Assembly: GCA_030248135.1 (NCBI GenBank)
Contig: JASANC010002552.1
Location: 57,365-121,364 of the forward strand
DNA from: Theristus sp. LFF4_11
Lineage: Eukaryota > Nematoda > Chromadorea > Monhysterida > Xyalidae
DNA: 64,000 nucleotides
Direction of reading: 5' to 3'
The notes beneath the pieces are model-generated. The model saw only the letters and a program-made list of their open reading frames with translations. It ran no database searches and was not told the origin of the DNA. Below, in pieces: positions 12,999-24,351 of the stretch. The position numbers and the translations under genes are program-made. Position 1 is the stretch's first letter, and the number at the start of each line of letters is the position of its first letter.

Positions 12999-13272
12999 CA
13001 GTAAAGTCTTGCAAGGTCTCCTTATATAAATTTGAAAATCAAATTTTTTTGAAAAAAGTGGAATTTCGTGTGACAGCCTTATAAGTGGGAGGAGGTCTTA
13101 TTATGAATTAGGAATATTAAGCGAGCATTAGGAGTTCCGGGCCTTATAAACGGGGTAGGATTTCGACCATGTCAAAATTTTGAATTTTTTGGTTTCCCGC
13201 CGTGTGGCACTCCGCCCACTTTTGGGTGGGGGTCTTATAAGTGGGAGGAACCTTATATGCAAGACTTTACGG
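12999..13272 (-). mobile_element. TA-flanked MITE, CCGTAAAGTC family (copy A1, inverted)
   Basis: About 270 bp with terminal repeats of about 23 bp related to CCGTAAAGTCTTGCATATAA, bounded by TA. Interior has repeated CTTATAAG(T)GGGAGGA blocks. The left terminus is slightly degraded. Other copies: 13331-13591, 15617-15880, 46025-46286 and fragments at 35.9, 51.8 and 63.7 kb. Confidence 0.8.
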
Positions 13273-13330
13273 TAATTTCATCGTCGTCGTTGTGATAGTT
13301 AGTTCGATTCTCATTCGATAATAGTGTTTA

Positions 13331-13591
13331 CCGTAAAGTCTTGCATATAAGGTTCCTCCCACTTATAAGACCCCCACCCAAAAGTGGGCGGAGTGTCACA
13401 CGGCGGGAAACCAAAAAATTCAAAATTTTGACTTGGTTGAAATCCTACCCCGTTTATAAGGCCCGGAATTCCTAATGTTCACTTTATAAGACCTCCTCCC
13501 ACTTATAAGGCTGTCACACGAAATTCCATTTTTCCAGAAATTTTTGATTTTCAAATTTATATAAGGAGACCTTATATGCAAGACTTTACGG
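13331..13591 (+). mobile_element. TA-flanked MITE, CCGTAAAGTC family (copy A2)
   Basis: Complete 261-bp copy with matching terminal inverted repeats and TA on each side (13329-13330, 13592-13593). It is inverted relative to A1, 58 bp away, so the pair can form one long hairpin. Confidence 0.85.
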
Positions 13592-13909
13592 TATGTGTAG
13601 AGCTAACGTGCCGTACCAAAATAATATGACTTAATTTGCGTTTATAATGACGTGCACAGGCACCCCAGAGCTTCAATTTAGTTTACCTGCTCCCACTATA
13701 TTTCACGCGTGACAAAACGCATCAGCTAGCCAGCCATAAAAATGTCAGGAAATGTGCGAGTGCTGTGCATGACAAGCGCAAACAGATTAAAAGAACTGCC
13801 AATTTATAAAATCATATACTGATGTTATAGAGCACATAAAGTCACGTCACTTTTTGAACTGAAAATGCTCTTTTTCTGCTTTCTGCCATCGCCACGATCA
13901 CCACACAAC

Positions 13910-16900
13910 TCATCCGGATGGACAGCCACAGGTGCCGTCTGGTCGAAACGCACAGCCCGACAAACGCAGACGGCAGAGCACCGTCGGGTGCTTCACCGGT
14001 TGGTCGATCTTTGGCCGTGTGGTGGTGGTGGTGGTGGTGGTGGTGGAACTCGTCGTCGTCGTCTTCGTCGTCTTCCTTGTCGTCTTCCTTGTCGTCTTCG
14101 TCGTCGACTTCGTCGTCTCCCTGTTCACGTAGCGCGCGACGTCCATGGCGATGTCCATGTGCACCTGCCGGGCGCCATGCGGCGTCTTCAGCACGTCGTA
14201 TTCAATGTTTTGCACGAGCGCTAAAGGAAACAACAAAAGCTCAGGGAAGATCAGCTTTTGGCTGACGGCACTGTTTTTGTGAGGGCATTTACTTCATGGG
14301 ACGTGTATAGCCGTCGTCTCTGTACATACACTCTTCCAAACACTCCTGTCAATTCTTAGAATAGATGTTTGAAAAAAATGTTGATTATTTTTTTAAATTT
14401 AAAAATTTTCTTTTTCAAATTAAAAATAGTAAAAAAGGACAATAAACACTACCTACAATTGTAGTCATTAAATTTGAACACCACTTACACCATTGGTTTT
14501 TTGTAACCGGTGCTGGGAGGCGACGGGGGGGGGGGATACCAACTGAAGAAAATAGACACCTACTTGGATCAGTGGCCACTGCTTCACTGATGTCCAAGCA
14601 GTCTCCTCTGTACTTTCCGACGGCCATTATGTTCACGATGGTGCCATTTTCATGGATAACACGCGCCATTTCGTACAGTTCGTTCAACGGGCCCATGTTA
14701 TGGCTGCACACAACTCACAACCTTTATATTGTGTCTCTGTGTGTGGTTCTGAGAAGTTTTTTCATAGTTTGAATTTGTATTTTGGACAAATTACACCGTA
14801 CAGAACGACACATTGAAGCTCAACAGTCAACACACTGAGAACAATCATCAACAGCTTTTTCAGAATGTTGAGTGAGAACCAATGCTAATGTAGCTATACG
14901 CAACAGATTGTTGAGTGATTTTTTGTTACTAAAATCAACCAAACTACCCAAAAGACTAAAATTTACTCAACAATTTAGTTGAGATAGCCGTTTATTGACC
15001 AATTCTTCTCAGTGCATGGATTACTGTCACAAACAAAAACTGGAAAAAGAAAGAAGCTGACCAGGAGTCTGTGAGCAGGAACACCATCTTGTGGTTGATT
15101 TTGCTACTCATCGTGAAATTGATCACGGCCACCAGCGCGCTGCAACGACAAGAGCAGCTTTTATTTAAGCTTGATGTCATAAACTGTTTGATCAAGCGCA
15201 CTGAAAAGTGTGAGAACAACGCAGCGAAGAAAGGTGTTTCGCGTTTTTCGATTTACATGCACGGCTGTTCCGCACGCAACGTACGGGTTTTCTTGTTTGG
15301 AGTGTGGACCCTTTTAGCTTTACTACTTCTTAACAGCTAAGCTACTTGTCGGGTATCGGCTGTGAGCGCGTACTGCATATAAATGCGTTGTTTTTGCTGT
15401 GTTTGGGGCCACTGTGCTTAGCTGCCACTCTTTTCTATTTCTTATTGTTGTGGGTTTTATTGTTTCGGCTTCTTGGTTTGGTACTGATTGGAGTAAATGT
15501 GTAACAGCGTTGAGTGTTGGCTAACGGAATAAAGGAAGGGAAAAAAAGCTGAGAAATCGTGAGTAACTGCAACACCACTCACTCACACAGTCAACTGTAA
15601 CGCATCAACAAGAATACCGTAAAGTCTTGCATATAAGGTTCCTCCCACTTATAAGACCCCCAACCCAAAAGTGATCTGAGTGTCACATGACGGGAAACCA
15701 AAAAATTAAAAATTTGGACTTGGTCGATATCCTACCCCGTTTTTAAGGCCCGGACTTCCTAATCTTCGCTTTATAAGACCTCCTCCCATTTATAAGGTCG
15801 TCATACAAAATTTCACTTTTTTTCAGAAATTTTTGATTTTCAAATTTATATAAGGAGACCTTATATGCAATACTTTACGGTATCTAACCAGCTAATTGTG
15901 TGTGTATGCGTTTGAAAGCAAAATGCAGGAGCACACGTCTGAGCGCCTTTGATCTCCAAATCAGCGTTCGAGTCCGGGCCAGGGGACTTGGAAAGGCGTT
16001 GAATTCAAGTTCAACAACAACACCATTACTCCAGATAGTGGCCATTTCATTTTCTCAGTGTGTAGGTCAGCTAAAAGCCAGTATACTGCGCCCGTGCACA
16101 TGTATTACCGTTTCACTAAGATCGGAGGCACAAAAGTTTCACGCGCTGAGGAAAAAAAACCTCACAACCGAACCAGACCCGTAAAACGTCAGCACGCGGC
16201 GAAGGGTCTACCGTAACCGAATTTTGAATGCCGTGAAACATTTTCTTATCCCCGTGTGCAATAACATTGAATCCCGGAACCACAAAAAAGACAATACGTA
16301 CGCCTGCAGATTCGTGTTTCCGTACGACTGTCGCAGGTGTTGCACGGCCGTCACCACGGCGCTAGTGTTCAGCGTCGGCCCAACCAGCACGTGCGACGTG
16401 TCGTTGAAGCCAATCGCCACGAACTCGACGCCCAACTGATTCTCCTGTAGCTCCTGGTCACCCAGCATTCGCTTTATGAAGTCTTTCACCTGAAATTCAT
16501 CGTTGAGAAACGAAAATGAAATTTCAAAATGACCACCGACAAAAGTGGCACACGTCCATACAATTTTCCTATTATCTTTTCTTCAACACGTGCGACTCAA
16601 TGCGGTTGTGGACGTAAAAGGAAACTATAGTTTCAATCTGTATGTGGTAATTCAGAATAGACTAAGAGACCCGGCGCCTTATTTAGGGGACTCGGATCCC
16701 TTTGCCAATTTTGAATTCCCGCTTCGTGCATGAGACTGCTTATCCTGCACACCGCACAGTTTCGCAATAAATGTGACACAAGCCTATACCGTATTATCGT
16801 TTTTGAAGTTCTGCGACACTCAAATGTGTGTTCAAGGGATCGAGCACCGCCGAGGGGTGTATGGGCACTTAATGACAGAGAAAATCGCACTGGGCATTTT

Positions 16901-17654
16901 ACCCGACAACGCTCTGTACGTTTTTTTGGGCTACTGTAGTTCTGGCTAAAAACATCGCCTAAAATCTCCAACAACACCACCGCCAACAAACAACAACTGT
17001 CGATAAAAATCAGCTCCATTCTTGACGCGGCAATTCAAAATCGCTGGATGAAGTGACCTGAGTCACTGAGTCACGACGGAGTCACTTTGGCAGCTTTGAA
17101 TTGCCGAATCAAGCAGAAGAAAAAAAAATTCGTTCAAAGCGTGGCAGAGAACCACAAGAAACGACAACGATGAGTCAGCCTCGTGGCCTGGTGGTAGTGC
17201 GTTAGACTACAGTCTGTGCGCTCGGGAGATCGAACCCCGCCGAGGTGGTGTATGTATAGGCACTCAATGACAGAGAAATCTCGACGGGCGCCCCACTCAA
17301 TGGCGTTCTGTACGCTTCTCTGGGTTAGCCCTGGCGCTAAAACATCGCCTGAAAAATCCCAACAACAAAAACAACAGCAACGATGCGTCTAACCGCCTGA
17401 TAGTCGTCGTCCGAGATGCTGGTCGATTCGTCAACGATGAAAATGAAGCGAGTTTTGAGCGGCTCGGTGAAGCTAATCGGACAAGCGAATTGACCGTTGC
17501 ATGGCGGCATTGGCGGCGGCGGGGGCGGGCAGCCTCGCTCGCCAGGTTTCATGCCAAACAGGGCATTGCTCAGCCAGCATTTGCCGCGCGCGGTCACATG
17601 CGCAACGCACACAGCCATCAGCAGCAGAAAAAGCAGTCGTGTGATGGCGAGCAT
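13910..17654 (-). CDS. Secreted von Willebrand factor A domain protein with Thr-rich tail
   Basis: Spliced model, minus strand: 17654-17382, 16489-16302, 15139-15062, 14703-14564, 14220-13910; 990 nt, 329 aa, in phase throughout. The ATG opens a strong signal peptide (residues 1-23). A short Cys/Pro-rich segment is followed by a vWA domain from about residue 68. Its MIDAS metal site is complete: DxSxS at Asp75 (DESTS), the NTNLQAAL threonine loop, and the late Asp in FLLTDS. The last exon encodes a mucin-like Thr/Lys then Thr-only run and a Cys-containing C-terminus. No membrane segment is seen, so it is probably an extracellular matrix or cuticle-associated adhesion protein. The exon 1 donor is GTTGCT, supplied at the tail of a SINE. 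Exon 3 is only 78 nt and rests on phase and the vWA match. Confidence 0.85.
15617..15880 (+). mobile_element. TA-flanked MITE, CCGTAAAGTC family (copy A3)
   Basis: Full-length copy with TA flanks, lying in the intron between exons 3 and 2 of the vWA gene. It has several substitutions relative to A2 and A4, so it is probably an older insertion. Confidence 0.8.
16833..16990 (+). mobile_element. Degenerate tRNA-derived SINE copy
   Basis: Shares the B-box region (GGGATCGAGCACCGCCGAGG), the GGCACTTAATGACAGAG body and the AACATCGCCTAAAA...CCAACAACA tail with the three better copies at 17.2, 24.4 and 32 kb. It lies in intron 1 of the vWA gene, upstream of another copy. Confidence 0.6.
17173..17381 (+). 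mobile_element. tRNA-derived SINE abutting the vWA exon 1 donor
   Basis: Head resembles a tRNA: GTGGCCTGGTGGTAGTGCG (A-box-like) and GGGAGATCGAACCCCGCC (B box GATCGAACC). The body is GGCACTCAATGACAGAG... and the 3' tail is AACATCGCCTGAAAAATCCC followed by AAC repeats. In the minus-strand vWA gene the reverse of this tail begins exactly at the exon 1 boundary, so the intron starts GTTGCTGTTG. I do not call it a tRNA gene because it is dispersed and lacks a clean acceptor stem. Confidence 0.75.
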
Positions 17655-17774
17655 TGTTGTGGTTGGTGGCACTTCGAAATACACGGTAATAATTTTAGTT
17701 GTCTGTGTTTCCCCCGGTATGATGCACTAATACTGGTGGTTGAAAAAATGCCTGCAAGAAAAGCGTGTCTATTA

Positions 17775-18236
17775 CCGTATTACCCCCCTTAAACCCCCCC
17801 CCACCATTAATCCCCCCCACCAATAAACCTCCACCCCCCCGACCAGTTTCCGAATAATCCCCCCCCACAAATAATCCCCCATGGGGGATTATTGGAGACC
17901 TGTTTGAAACACATACCCAGCGAATTCAGTGGCTGGTTGCAGTGAAAATGATGAAATTGTGCTACCAAAGGCCCCAAATGGGTGAGTTAATAGTAATTTC
18001 ATTACAAAAGGCTGTTATAAAAGGAAATTTCTATGTAGAGTAGAAGTTTCTGCGACTTTCTTGCCTGCCATGCAATGTATTTTTGCCATTTTTCAACAAA
18101 CCCCCACCCCTAGAATTTTTTGTAAAATAAACCCCCCCCCCCCCCCCCATCCTCCCCCCCCCCCACCAATAAACCCCCACCCCGAAAAGTCGCTGACGTA
18201 TTAATCCCCCATGGGGGTTTATTGGGGGTAATACGG
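17775..18236 (+). mobile_element. TA-flanked C-rich MITE (copy C1)
   Basis: Terminal repeats CCGTATTACCCCC...GGGGGTAATACGG, bounded by TA. Sub-terminal long C runs broken by AATAAA/AATCC give many potential quadruplex or i-motif tracts. The centre carries GACCTGTTTGAAACACATAC and TGGCTG(A)ATGCAGTGA. Related copies lie at 18726-19131 (inverted) and 55823-56277, with a fragment at 30578. Located just upstream of the vWA gene. Confidence 0.85.
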
Positions 18237-18725
18237 TATATATTGTCGTTGCATTTTGATTCTGCGACTCTAATGCGCGTTTGCTTGGCGACCGTAGAAA
18301 AGAAATTAGTTTCATAATTGACCACGCAGGAAAACGTAGGCTGTGGTCGGGTTCGTGCCGATACCGATGCAGAAGCAGAAAAATTTTCAGAAACAAACAA
18401 TCTGCTGTTCGGTTAAACTGAATTTACCATTTTTGATAAAATTGATTTTTTGTTTTGTTTTTGCTTCTAAACATCTGCACGGGTTTCTGCTCTGTTACTA
18501 TACTTAGTAATTCACTGTAAAATAGTTGATTGGAACGTTAAAAACGTAACACACACTACACAGAGACATCGTTGCAGATTGAAATGTTTTCACGGTGTGC
18601 GATGTGGAGGGGGACTGTACTGCAGTAAAAAGGTGCAGCAGCTCTTGCGTTTTTTTAGCATGGTTTTGCGCACCAACCAAACTCAACGACTTCAGTCATA
18701 TGACAGAAAAATTTTGAAACATATA

Positions 18726-19131
18726 CCGTATTACCCCCAATAAACCCCCATGGGGGATTAATACGTCAGCGACTTTTAGGGGTGGGGGGTTATTGGTGGG
18801 GGGGGGGGATTGTTGTGAAATGGCAAAAATACCTTGCATGGCAGGCAAGAAAATTGCAGAAATTTTTCACTTTCACTCTACTTTTCACAGAGATTTCCTT
18901 TTGTAACAGTCTTTTGTAATGAAATTATCATTAACTCATCCCTTTGGGGCTTTTGGTAGCACAATTTCACCAATGTCACTGCATTCAGCCACTGAATTCG
19001 CTGGGTATGTGTTTCAAACAAGCTTCCAATTAACCCCCATGGGGGATTATTTGTGGAGGGGATTATTCGGAAACTGGTCGGGGGGGGGGTTTATTGGTGG
19101 GGGGGGGGGGGGGTTAATGGGGGTAATACGG
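18726..19131 (-). mobile_element. TA-flanked C-rich MITE (copy C2, inverted)
   Basis: Same terminal repeats and centre as C1 in reverse orientation, with TA on both sides. Homopolymer G/C runs in this family are likely places for length errors in the assembly. Confidence 0.85.
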
Positions 19132-19830
19132 TATATTTGATTGAAGAAAAATAGCAACAAACCGGTTTGGTTTACCGGTTTGTTAATTGCAATTAAACGC
19201 TATTTTTGAACGTTCATGGATTGGAGCTTGCGATGACAAGCGATATTGTTTTTACTGTGGTATCAAAGGTGCCTTTCCAATAAACATGATTTTTTTCCGA
19301 ATCTTTGTGCACATGAAAGGAATTCATTTTTTTGAAAAAAAATTAAAAAATAAAATCAGCCCAAAATCGGCCAAAATAAACGTAATTGGTTGTTGCAAAT
19401 ATAAAAAAGCTTGTTCTTGGCGGGAATTCAAATACTGAATCAAAACGTGTCTAGGTTCTGGTGAACTGGTCACGCCCACGCGTTCAGTAAAATGTAGAAT
19501 TTTCAGTGTCACGCTGATGTTTAACGTTCCGTATATCAGTGTGTGATTCTGCGAGTAACAAAAATAAACGGCATTTCTGGACTGGCTTTTCTTGTTGGCT
19601 GCTCATGTTATTAATTTTCCAACACACATGAGCATCGAATATAGACTCAGGTTTTCCTGGAAGAAAGTGTGATCGGGTGTTGTTTTAGTCAAAGTACATA
19701 TCAATCAACGCTTTTTTGGTTCAGACCAGAGGTTGCGGTTTTTACTTTTAAAAAATAAAAACCTGACCTAATTTGGCTCTGAAACGCAAACTTCGAAGTC
19801 AGCCCGGTCAGTGCGGTTGCCAACACTTAC

Positions 19831-19900
19831 CATTCAATCGAATCACCGAATGCACCTTTTTGTTGTCGATGTTCAGGGGTTTCAGATTGTCCTCCGACAT
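19831..19900 (-). CDS. Orphan first-exon candidate with strong donor
   Basis: On the minus strand an ATG at 19900 opens 23 codons (starting MSEDNLKPLNIDNKKVHSV) and ends at AATG|GTAAGTG, the best consensus donor seen in the window. It points away from the acyl-CoA dehydrogenase gene, 857 bp between ATGs, so it could be a divergent neighbour. I could not find the next exon between here and 17.7 kb, where C-rich MITEs take up much of the space. It may be a relic, or the next exon may be short or distant. I do not recognise the protein. Confidence 0.35.
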
Positions 19901-20006
19901 TTTGTTTTCTTTTTGAATAATTAAAAATTTTTTTTTTAATTTTCTCAATTGAAAAATTTGAATTTTTTTACTTATATATTAATCCTTACGTCAGCTGAGC
20001 TTTGAC

Positions 20007-20712
20007 AAGGGTTGTTAAACAAAAATGAAATTTTTTTTTTAAAAAAAAGTGATTAAAAAAAACAAAAATGCCGATTTTTTTTTTTTTTTAATTCGAAAAA
20101 TTTTCCTCTAATATGCTCTGAAAACCTCAATTTTGGCACAATTTTTCGAAAGTTCAACAAAAATTTTCTTTGATTATACCTCGTAAAACCTTTAGCAGTC
20201 GATTTTGGGCCGTTTTACCGACTGATTTTAGGCTTCGACAACATCTGCGATGAAGTTTTTGAGCGTCCCAAAGCTTAGCCTACCATTTCCGATGCAGATA
20301 AGGTGACGATTCGCCTCGCAGAGCGTCCGATTGTGATCGCTGCTCCGTTTGCAAGCGCTACGTTGTCTGGTTGCTTGCTGCTTCGTGTCGTGTCGTCGCA
20401 ACACCATCAGAAGTTTTTGATCGAATTTCAAGGCGGTATGTGTATTTTCACTTGGTCTGGGGACAATAAGTGACGTTTTGGGGGTCAAAACACCAGAAGA
20501 GGCATGGTAACGGTTTGGAAAAGGGGTAATTGAGGTCACCAAAACAAAATCTGCAAAGTTCCGCCATACGGGTGTCATTCGGGAGGCGCTTGCATATCAT
20601 ATGTGGTTCTTCGGACTCCCTGATTGATTTAGCACAACTTTGATTTTTGAAATTTAAAAAAAAATTAAAAAAAAAACAAAAATGACGATTTTTGTTTTTT
20701 TTAACAACCCTA
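20007..20712. mobile_element. Degraded hAT-like element ending about 45 bp upstream of ACADM
   Basis: Ends AGGGTTGTTAAA and TTTAACAACCCT with long A/T runs inside each end. The interior shares the CTGAAAA...GGCATAATTTTTCGAAAGTTCAACAA-type block with the 8434-10217 element. The target duplication is not clean, so the boundary is approximate. It occupies most of the putative promoter region of the acyl-CoA dehydrogenase gene. Confidence 0.55.
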
Positions 20713-20757
20713 GTTGACCACCGGTCACCGCGGAGCGAAACCGAGTCAACCGCCACA

Positions 20758-23700
20758 ATGAGCATCAGCCTGCGCCTGCGCCGTTTGTCCAATTTTCACG
20801 GTGTGCGGACTGCGATCAGACAATTGTCCTCGGCCGCCGCCGCCGCCGCCCCGGATCCAGCCGCATCAGCGTCCGCAGCTCGACTTTGCTTCGGTAAACA
20901 ACAAACAAACAAACGCGGGCAGATGGAAACTGTTGGATTGTCTTTGTTCTCGTTTCGCTTGTTTGGTTTTCGCTTGTTTTAGGGCTTTCTCCTTTTTTAA
21001 TTTTTGAAGCACGCTTTTTTAATATTTGAATCCTTCTCAGATTTATCCGCCGAAGAGCGCGAAATTCGCCAGTTGGCGTTGGATTTTGCGAAAAACGAAA
21101 TCATTCCGGTCGCTGCGGAGCACGACAAAACTGGCGAGGTCTGTCTGATTTTCTTTAACATTTGTTTTTATTTGATAAAACTCGATTCTTACTTCACTTC
21201 TCGGGTTTACCAGCTAATCTCCACTCTGCTTCTCTGCCCGTGAATCAGAAGAAAATTCAAATCACCATCGCAACAACAACCAGTTTTGTTTCAGTATCCC
21301 TGGGACATTGTGAAGAAAGCGCACAGTATCGGCCTGTTGAACACCGAAGTACCGCACGAATATGGTTTGTTTTGATGGTTGAATTCAGTGGGTTTCTTTT
21401 GAGTCAGCCACGAATATGGTTTGTTTTGGTGGTTGAATTCAGTAAGTTTTTTTGGAGTCAGCGATTTTGAAAAAAAACTTACATCTGAACAGAATTTTGT
21501 TCTGCATTTGTACGCTGTTGGATAAATATTGAAACAAAAATAATGAGAAGAAAAAATACGAAGCTAATTTTTTTGCTTCTGAGACTTACGTTCGCGCAGA
21601 CGTGGAAAGGAAGTTAGTTTCGTGCTGTAGTAAGGTGTATACATTCACCTAGCTGCAAAATTCTAGGTGTATGAGCAAATTTTTGAGTGAACGGATAAAA
21701 ACTAGTGAGTTTTGTGTTTGCCTGTTCTGTTCCTGTTTTGTGCGAATGAAATAAATGTGAGACAGATCAAAAAATAATCAGATTGTCAAACTTTTCCTGC
21801 TTTTTGCATGCTCGAACACGTTTTCTGCTGGCGAAACCGAAATAACGGGTAAAAGACGTAACCTTACGCTCGCGCCATACATTTCATACGCCTAGCTGCA
21901 GAATTTCAGTCGTAGCTGAAAATTTTTAAATGTGTTATACACTCATATCATATCCACCTGAAAAAATCGCTGGTTCGACTACGGTATGGCCAATTAAACA
22001 TGGCAGCTTTTTTCATGGTGCAAGGAGCGCGCGAAATTTGAATGAATGAAAAAATACGTCCAGAAAAACCCAATTCTGTGTCAAATTTGACATGTTTCTT
22101 GAAATTAATTAAAGTTATACATGCTATTCTGTCCATTCTTTTATACATTGCACATTCGATTGGCGAATATCTTAGCGTTTTTGAGAAATGCAATTCCTAG
22201 TCTGCGACTAATGTCGCCTTGAATGAGACTGTCTTATTTATTCGGCCATACTGTAGATACAATTGGCAGGCGGCCCACAAATGTCGTCCGTCACAAACGT
22301 GCTTATTGCCGAGGCGCTCTCATACGGCTGCACCGGCATTTCCACGGCGCTACTCGCGAACGGTCTCGCACAGTCGCCCGTGATCCTTGGCGGCGGTGAC
22401 GAGTTGAAGAGACGATTTCTAGCGCCGATGATCGCAGAGCCGATTTGTGCGGTCGGTTTTGTTCAAGTTTTGTTTTGTGACTTTATTAACGTTGTTTTTA
22501 ACCACTCAAGCTTTCATCGCTCGAGTGGTTCGATAGGGGCATATCACTGCTGAGAGGCCACCCCTCTTTTGCATAATGATGTTGGCCAGACCGAAATGCA
22601 GTGAACCACCATACGAATTGGTAGTTTCGAAAGATGCTGAATCGATACGCGAAACAACGCCCCCCTTCCAAACGGCCGCCTTCCAAATTTGGAGTGGCTG
22701 TGAAGTGAACCAATGGGTCGCTGCTTGGATATTCAACAGCGGCGTGTGTGTTTGCGGGCATTCCTTTTGGTCAATGGTCATCTATAAACCCGCACACTTT
22801 CCCACGCCTGGGTTTACACTCATTTTGTATACCGGGTTTGCGCAAGCACACGCTTGTTATGATGCATGCTGTTATTTCGTTTTATGTTTTATATTTTTCC
22901 AATAGAAATCTTTTTTAATTACATTGTTTACTTTTCTTATAATGCTCACAAGTGTTGACAGCTGACATGTGTATGTCTAAAACATATACATTTGTGTAAT
23001 GCATATTTACACGCGCGTTCCTGAAAGCTGGCAGCAGTTCTGTAGAGTTCTTGGTCAACTTTGCCACTGGAAAGGGGTCGCATCTTTGTCACTGGTATAA
23101 CTGCTAATATTGTACCCTTGTGACAGATTTTGTTGACGATTTTTCCTTGATAAAAGGCTTGCGAAGCCTTTGGTCACCTACAGAAGTCGGTTGTTGGCCT
23201 TTGCCCAACACTGACAGTGACTGCTTTGGTGTTGATCCAAAAGGAAATGGTGTTTGCAACTGAGAAGACAAAGACAATTTAGTGACAATCGTCTGTTCCT
23301 TCTCTTGATTCTATAAGCCACCCATTTATTCACTCCCAACCATCAAATATAAGCAAGTTAGGTAACTGGGTGGCAATAACTGTTTTCGAAATTCGAAATA
23401 TAAAATAAAGCAACGGAAAGCAAAACATATGCAAAAACATGAAGCGGAATATTTCCCAAGTCCAAACTTGTGCGAGCATGCGCACACCCGGTATAAAATA
23501 CGTCATGTGCCATGGGTTTATAGATGTCGCATTGTTTATAGATGACACCAAATTCCTTTTGAACTCATGTGACAGGGCACTTCCAGTGGGTTGGCTCGCA
23601 GGTCTGAATGGTGTGGGAGGGGGGGGGGAGGGGAGGGGGTCAAATTTTGATAATTGTCCTTGTTGGAAAAAACTGCACTTTTGCAGGCCTATTGTGTGAC

Positions 23701-24318
23701 GGAGCCGGGCGCTGGTAGCGACGTCGCCGGTATCAAGACACGAGCGGAGAAGAAAGGTCTGTTCGATTTTTCACTGTTTCATTAAATTTTTCTTCTCGTT
23801 TCGTGATCCCACTTGACGATGTCAATTTGCAATAAGCCACGTCAACCGTTAACAGAGCGTTTCACAGTTTGTTCAAACGTTTTCTGTCAAAAACAAATAC
23901 CGAAAACAACCCGGCGCAGGCGACGAATACGTGCTCAATGGTCAAAAGATGTGGATCACCAACGGCGGCGTCGCCAGCTGGTATTTCGTGTTGGCGCGCA
24001 CCAACCCGGATCCGAAAGTGGGCGCCGGCAAGGCGTTTACTGGGTTTGTCGTGCCCGCGGACACTCCCGGCGTCACGCGGGAGCGAAAGGTTGTGTTTTG
24101 TTGATTCGGCTTTTTGGTCTCCGTTACGGTGACAAATCAGTTGAACATCCAATGGGCTTTTGTTGGTGGTATGTTGACGGGTTTAAAAACTTCCAGGTTT
24201 ATGATGAGGCTCCAAAAAAAGAGTTTGAAAAGTTCAATTAATTTCAAGTTTGAAATCAATTTGAAACACAAATCAACGGCTTCTGGCGCCATGGTTTGGA
24301 TGCCGAACCAATCCAACG

Positions 24319-24351
<33 letters not shown>

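Noticed and set aside
13865..14265. Three overlapping plus-strand ORFs rich in Arg, Ser or Val
   Set aside because: Shadows of the Thr-rich last exon of the minus-strand vWA gene.
15071..15340. 89-aa plus-strand ORF with apparent signal and C-terminal hydrophobic segment (GPI-like)
   Set aside because: Overlaps antisense the 78-nt vWA exon whose peptide fits the vWA fold and whose phases match both neighbours. No other support for the plus-strand reading.
17173..17260. tRNA gene
   Set aside because: A- and B-box-like motifs are present, but the sequence is dispersed with a common body and AAC tail and has no clean acceptor stem. It is a tRNA-derived SINE.
20228..20792. Overlapping minus-strand ORFs upstream of ACADM
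   Set aside because: They run across the degraded hAT-like element and its A/T runs and show no domain.
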